A stretch of DNA of 64,000 bases from Limnoperna fortunei (taxonomy: Eukaryota > Mollusca > Bivalvia > Mytilida > Modiolidae): positions 23,459,220 through 23,523,219 of the forward strand of contig OX104114.1 in NCBI GenBank assembly GCA_944474755.1. Reading direction: 5' to 3'. A model generated the notes under the pieces. That model worked only from the letters and a program-made list of their open reading frames with translations. It searched no databases and was not told the DNA's origin. The first letter of the stretch is position 1. Every line of letters starts with the position of its first letter. The translations under genes were made by a program, and so were the position numbers. Of this stretch, positions 59,113 through 64,000 are shown one piece after another.

Positions 59113-60113
59113 GATTTCAAGATATGATAAACATAAAAAGCTTGGCTAATAAAAATCTCTGCAGATCATTAAACTGCTTGACATTCCAAAAGACCTGCCA
59201 AATTCATGAATATTCAAATATATAATTGAAATATACATCTACATATTAATTAAAACTAGATCTCTAACTTTTTTGTTTTAATTTTTTTCTCTGGGTGAGA
59301 AAAAACTGGGAAGATTTTGAGAGTATAGAGTACAAATGCATTTTCTTATTTGATATTCAAGTAGAAAGTGACTACGTTATAAATTTAATTTCCATTTTGC
59401 GAATTTAAGGGACAAATAGTGAATTTTGTTAATATTGATTCTACGATCAATGCATTATAGCTGATTTATTTTGAGGATTGCAGAACTTTGAGATGGTAAT
59501 AGACAAGACGATTTTGAATACATTAGCTTAGTCAATTTCAGGTTTGATAATTATTCCTTAGATACTAGATAGGAAGTTTAAAATCATTTATATAGGCTTT
59601 TGTCATTTATGTGTGTTTTACATTATGTTAAATTAAATTACTTTACTATTTATACCGCTGAAAACTACATTTCAGAAAATTATCTGAACATTCATACTCG
59701 GAACTTGTTGTCTGTGCTAAATACTCACAATATTGGTCGAGTTAAAGCGAATATTGTTATAGTGGTGTATTTGATTAATATGTTTGATGTAATTAACCAG
59801 AGGAAAGAAGTCGAAGCTCCAGTGAAAAACCCTGACCTTCCTCAGCACGGACTTGGATAAAATGCGCTTGCTAGATTCGTATTGAACTGATGGAATGTAT
59901 ACAAATAACAACTTTCAAACTCAGTGAAAATAGATGAAATTATTTTAACATTAAAAATAAATTTTGGGAAAATATATGCATGTTTTTTTCGTAATCATTT
60001 TACTGCTGGAAGTAATTATTAGATACTTATATTATTCGTTTCTTCATAATGTCTATGAAAGAAGTGTATGGTTTTTTGCATGTATACTGCACAACTGACT
60101 TCAAAGTAATCGC
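59113..60113. other. Dioxygenase 3' UTR and intergenic DNA
   Basis: AATAAA lies at about 59147 and others further on; the true polyadenylation site is not determinable. No further gene. The 86-codon open frame at 59600 has no recognisable features. Confidence 0.5.
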
Positions 60114-60125
60114 CGATGGTAATGA

Positions 60126-60386
60126 GTAGCTTCGGTGGCCAATTATTTCAAGTACGTGTAGTTATAGTCATCTACTACTGAGTACGTGGTGTGTCAACAC
60201 AACGGTTGTGGGTTCGAGTCTCACTGTGGTCAGGGTGTACTCTTAATTTACAAGGATTGTAATTTTTACTACCGCAATTGAGGGTTGTTCTGGTTACATT
60301 TGCGTCCTCCTTAATAAAAACTGAACCCCATGATATAGCTGAAATACTGCTGAATGTGGCGTTACACACAATTTAAAGAAACAAAC
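60126..60386 (+). mobile_element. SINE family A, near full length
   Basis: 261 bp with B-box-like GGTTCGAGTCTCA (near 60211), body ending CCCCATGATATAGCTGAAA and GGCGTTACACACAA with an AAAGAAACAAA tail. Flanked by CGATGGTAATGA (60114-60125) and CGATTGTAATGA (60387-60398), a 12-bp duplication with one change. Confidence 0.87.
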
Positions 60387-60398
60387 CGATTGTAATGA

Positions 60399-61682
60399 AT
60401 TCTTAGTACTTTTTCTAGACTTTTGTCAAAATGATCCTGAATACACTGCACAATAATTCTCACAGTTAACACAAATGAATTGATGTACTATGTTTTTTTT
60501 GACGATTGCAAACCACTTTCGTCGGCAATATTTAAAAAGTGATTGAAATCAGCTGATAAATCTCTTTTGCATCATAAAACGCTAAAAACAGTTGATTGTA
60601 ATACAACTAAGACGATAGTGAAGGAAATTTTACTTACCTCTCACTTGTAGTGCTGAATATGATTATCATATCACATACAGTCTTTAAAAACATTGCTTCT
60701 ATTTACCCGGATAGACATAAAAAGACAATAAATACAATATTTTAGTTCCTTTAACACTGTTTGTATGTTAGCTACATTGTTGTAGCCAAAAAACACAAAT
60801 AGCTTTTATTTACATATTTACTTAGATGGAATAACATCCTGACGTAAGCAGCAACAGGATAATTCGCAAATTGCATTAATAATTGGTGTCCATTATTCTT
60901 CGTAACACTCGCACGTATACAGAGGAGCCCCAATTTTGAAATTTCTGACGACTGTAGTGTTTTCTGTTTTTAAATAAAGTTTCAAGCACGTCGAATTGTC
61001 GTTTTATAAGAATCGTCAAAAACCAACAAACGTAACACAACTTGAACAAGAAAACTTTTGATGCAAAGCATCAGTTCGCCGCCGATTTATTCTACATTCT
61101 GCACGCATTTGTCAAAGTGATTTCTAAAAACAAGGCATTTGAACTTATTCCCCATAAGTTTCTATGTAAAGCTAAGCCCTGCTGTTGTGGCTAGTTTCAA
61201 TTGCCATTTTCTAAATTTGTGCACATATAATCTTTTGTCATATAATAAATCATAAATATACTTGAATTAAAACTAATATTCACTTGGTTCAATTAAATTA
61301 TTGACATAAAATTTATTTAATCTTACAAATATGGGCATACTCCGGAATTGTCTACACAAAATAGCCTTTTATTCTGGTTTCCGATTTTACAAAGCTACGC
61401 TCGTCGATAGAGCTATCAACGAAAGACTTAGTACCAGGATAAAAATTGTCTCCCTGTGTTATTAACTTCCGTAAATAGAATACTAAAAAAAGTTATTATT
61501 ATATGAAACTTTGATATCACAAAAGCAATTTTGAAGTCGAACCTCATACACCATCTTTATTTTTCACTCAAGTTAAATTATTAACATTCTTGTAACAACA
61601 TTCTGTTCATTTATGGTAACTAAGTGTACTTAAAAATATGTTCTCCTTTATCCATCGTTAGCAACGAAAGTGAATACAAATA
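60399..61682. other. Intergenic, nothing firm
   Basis: AT-rich with no gene. A small palindrome GATGCAAAGCATC (61060-61072) is followed by TTCGCCGCCGAT, which recalls the stem at 61683 and may mark the start of one repeat running to 61708. Confidence 0.45.
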
Positions 61683-61708
61683 TATCGCCGCCCTCCTGGG
61701 CGGCGATA
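61683..61708. repeat. GC-rich perfect stem-loop
   Basis: An 11-bp perfect stem, TATCGCCGCCC / GGGCGGCGATA, with a TCCT loop, in very AT-rich DNA. No U run follows in either direction, so it is not terminator-like. Confidence 0.85.
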
Positions 61709-63940
61709 ATAAGTAATGGACATATTAATGCATACCGTGTGACGATGTCTCTGCAGATGGCACTGGCCGAATTGTTATCTCATATAAGATCATGTAAGTA
61801 ATAGTATTTTACTGACTTATACAGTGGTTGATTAGCACGTTTTTATTTATCTATTATATACTATTGATAATCGGCGTGTCAAAACTAAGGTTGCGAGATC
61901 AAGCCTTACTGCGGGCAGAGTGTGATCAACTCCAACCTTTATTAACGAGGAATACCAGTTTTCATGCCGAAAGTCCGAGATTTTCACCTGTTACTGCGCG
62001 TAAGAACGTCAGTGGAAGTGCTTTATGCGGCAATACATTACAATCTAAATATAAATTTAAGTCCTACGTCTTCAGAAACCCACTTTGGAGTAAAACGGGG
62101 ACATTATATACATTTTATTTGTATATAATGCATATGTCCCTGAGTACAACAACAACATCTAATTTTGTTTGCCTTTATTAATGTTTTTCAATTATAAGCA
62201 ATTTATTAAATTAATCATCTGCAACTAATATCTGGTGGGAACCCTTGGAAGCACTAATTCGCAATATTTCAAGTAAAGGTGTATAAAAAACTTCAGTCAC
62301 GTGCGTAACATTTGTTCTACGTCATATCCGGTATTGGAGGACCAACAACGATCGTTATCTCTAAATACATGATTTGAGAAGCCATGACATCATGGAATAA
62401 TTTGATTCTGTCAATTTTAGGTTTGATTATTTCAAATTTATTAGCAGCAAAGAAAAAAAACCTTCTGTTGTTTTGTTTTACTATCTTTACTGTTTACTTG
62501 GCTATATTAGGTAATTAAGTAAAATCTGTACTTGGTAACCTCTTTGTCAATGATAACGTAGCTTGAATGATGTTGTTCTGGACATTTTCTTAAATTTACT
62601 TTTTTGTTTAGTGTTTACTGTATGAACGAATTACAATACACTTGTGCAATCATAGCCGCCAAATTATTAACAAATATAAGAATCAGGAGAGCTAGTGCAT
62701 ATTCACTTAATATTTGAGCCGACGAAAACGTAAAGGATCAACCACTGAAATGGTCGGTAATTGTATCCGATTTCCAAGTGATTTATTGTAAAACTTTTTA
62801 GCATTAATCATGCATCTAATGAAATTTTATTTTAATATGGAATTCAATTTGTTTTCAATGTCGTATCAGTTTGTAATAAGTGTTAAACAAAAATAGTATT
62901 TACCTAAGTACTTGCAATTATAAAACGAAATGACGAATATCGTTTGCAATTGAACCAATCACAATTTAGTATTAATGTTAAAGAAAATGTTAAAATATTC
63001 CACATTAATGAAACGTCAAATCTGTAGTTGGTGTTTCGTTCATATTACTGTAAATGTTGTTTTGCTTTGATATTTAAAATGAAAATGCATAGAGGTAAAA
63101 GATTATACAAATTTCAGATTAAATACACACAGACAATATAATAACGTACATGGTCTTAAACGTGTTCTGAGATACAACGAGGTAAAAACCAAATGAGAGT
63201 TTTTTCTGCTAATAAAAGAAATTGTCAATTGCTTATATTTCATATCCACATGAATACATGCATAAAGAAATGGAGAGAAATTGACAAATATCTTGCAGCC
63301 GTAATTGTAATGAATTTACATTGAACACTAGCCATGTTTACCAATCATTATGTTTATGCTTTTTAGGTTTTGTATTGTGCTCAGTTGGTGAGTTTTACAT
63401 GAGTAGTATAGAGATGTTAACTATCTCTATTTTTCTATTTTTATATTTATGACACAAATATATTAATGCACACTGATGTATCAATTTAGTAGTTTTATAG
63501 CTTTTGTTTTTTTGTTTTGTATTAATACGACATTATACAACTTTAATAAATTTGTGTCTTGTGTGCGCTTGATAGTATTGTGATTGCTACAACTAAACAA
63601 AAGAGAAAAAGTTTCAATGAAATAAAACGAAATGTTCTAAGTTTGTAATAAGAAATCCCGCCACGGATTATTAATGAAACAGAAAAATGCTTGGCGTTCC
63701 TTAGCACATGGTTTCACTACTTTTAATTTGTATTTTTTGTATTCTGCTTTTCTTTTCATAGATGCTGTTTTTCTTTGTAGTTGACTAAAAGGTATTATTG
63801 TTGTTTTTATTTTATGCTACATGTATTTTAAATTTCAGTCACAGAAGCCATAAATTGCACTTATCCATCAGCACGCAAGTATTTAATTTTATAAATGTTT
63901 GTTGGAGTAAATCCAAAATTTTAAATTTTGTTTTTATTAT
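61709..63940. other. Intergenic, with a SINE A fragment
   Basis: 61870-61990 matches the B-box region and body of SINE A (AAGGTTGCGAGATCAAGCC, then GAGTGTGATCAACTCCAACC). The rest is AT-rich and shows no gene. Confidence 0.5.
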
Positions 63941-64000
63941 TATACCCCCCGCAAACTAGTTTGGGGGTATATAGGAATCACCCTGTCTGTCTGTCTGTCT
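63941..64000 (+). repeat. Hairpin-headed repeat (TATACCCCCC type), cut by window end
   Basis: Stem TATACCCCCCGCAAAC...GTTTGGGGGTATATA then CACCCTGTCTGTCTGTCTGT to the edge. The same family as 36651-37090. Confidence 0.8.

Noticed and set aside
61828..62181. 117-codon open frame
   Set aside because: Its middle is a translated SINE A fragment and the rest is low-complexity, with no recognisable features.

Overview
The window is AT-rich, intron-rich animal DNA, most likely from a bivalve mollusc, perhaps mussel-like. The main evidence is a complete retinoid X receptor gene of invertebrate type with long introns. The repeats fit too: tRNA-derived SINEs, LINE and retroelement remnants, many fold-back elements, and several repeats that begin with a hairpin followed by CTGTCTGTC-type runs. 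No bacterial genes, operons, CRISPR arrays or viral genes are visible. The species call is inference, because no search could be run.

Layout. 1-4709 is the right edge of a satellite with a 1002-bp unit. Four units look identical and a fifth is partial and diverged. 4710-14100 is intergenic: palindromes, short tandem repeats, and a pair of perfect 54-bp inverted repeats about 5.2 kb apart. 14103-39969 (+) is RXR, with seven constitutive coding exons plus one 48-nt candidate cassette exon (440 or 456 aa). Its 11-kb intron 2 holds a 2.86-kb transposon-like unit containing a 146-bp minisatellite, and a 3.4-kb transposon with roughly 250-bp terminal inverted repeats. 39970-50250 is the RXR 3' side and intergenic DNA with hairpin-headed repeats, SINEs and a decayed retroelement. 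50843-59112 (+) is a nine-exon gene for a phytanoyl-CoA dioxygenase family protein (371 aa) with all four expected active-site residues and one GC-AG intron. 59113-64000 is intergenic DNA with SINEs and hairpins.

The two genes are both on the plus strand, about 11 kb apart, with no sign of shared regulation. RXR is a ligand-binding nuclear receptor. The second gene should encode a 2-oxoglutarate/Fe(II) oxygenase of unknown substrate.

Points most worth a second look: the 16-codon in-phase cassette exon in the RXR T-box region; the minisatellite in RXR intron 2, which repeats a nuclear-receptor DR0 motif (AGGTCAAGGTCA on the minus strand) in 11 of 12 units at a 146-bp period; the identical 1002-bp satellite units carrying CRE- and TATA-like motifs; a TTAA-flanked MITE ending 143 bp before the dioxygenase start codon; and two SINE families that share a 3' end and have clear target-site duplications.
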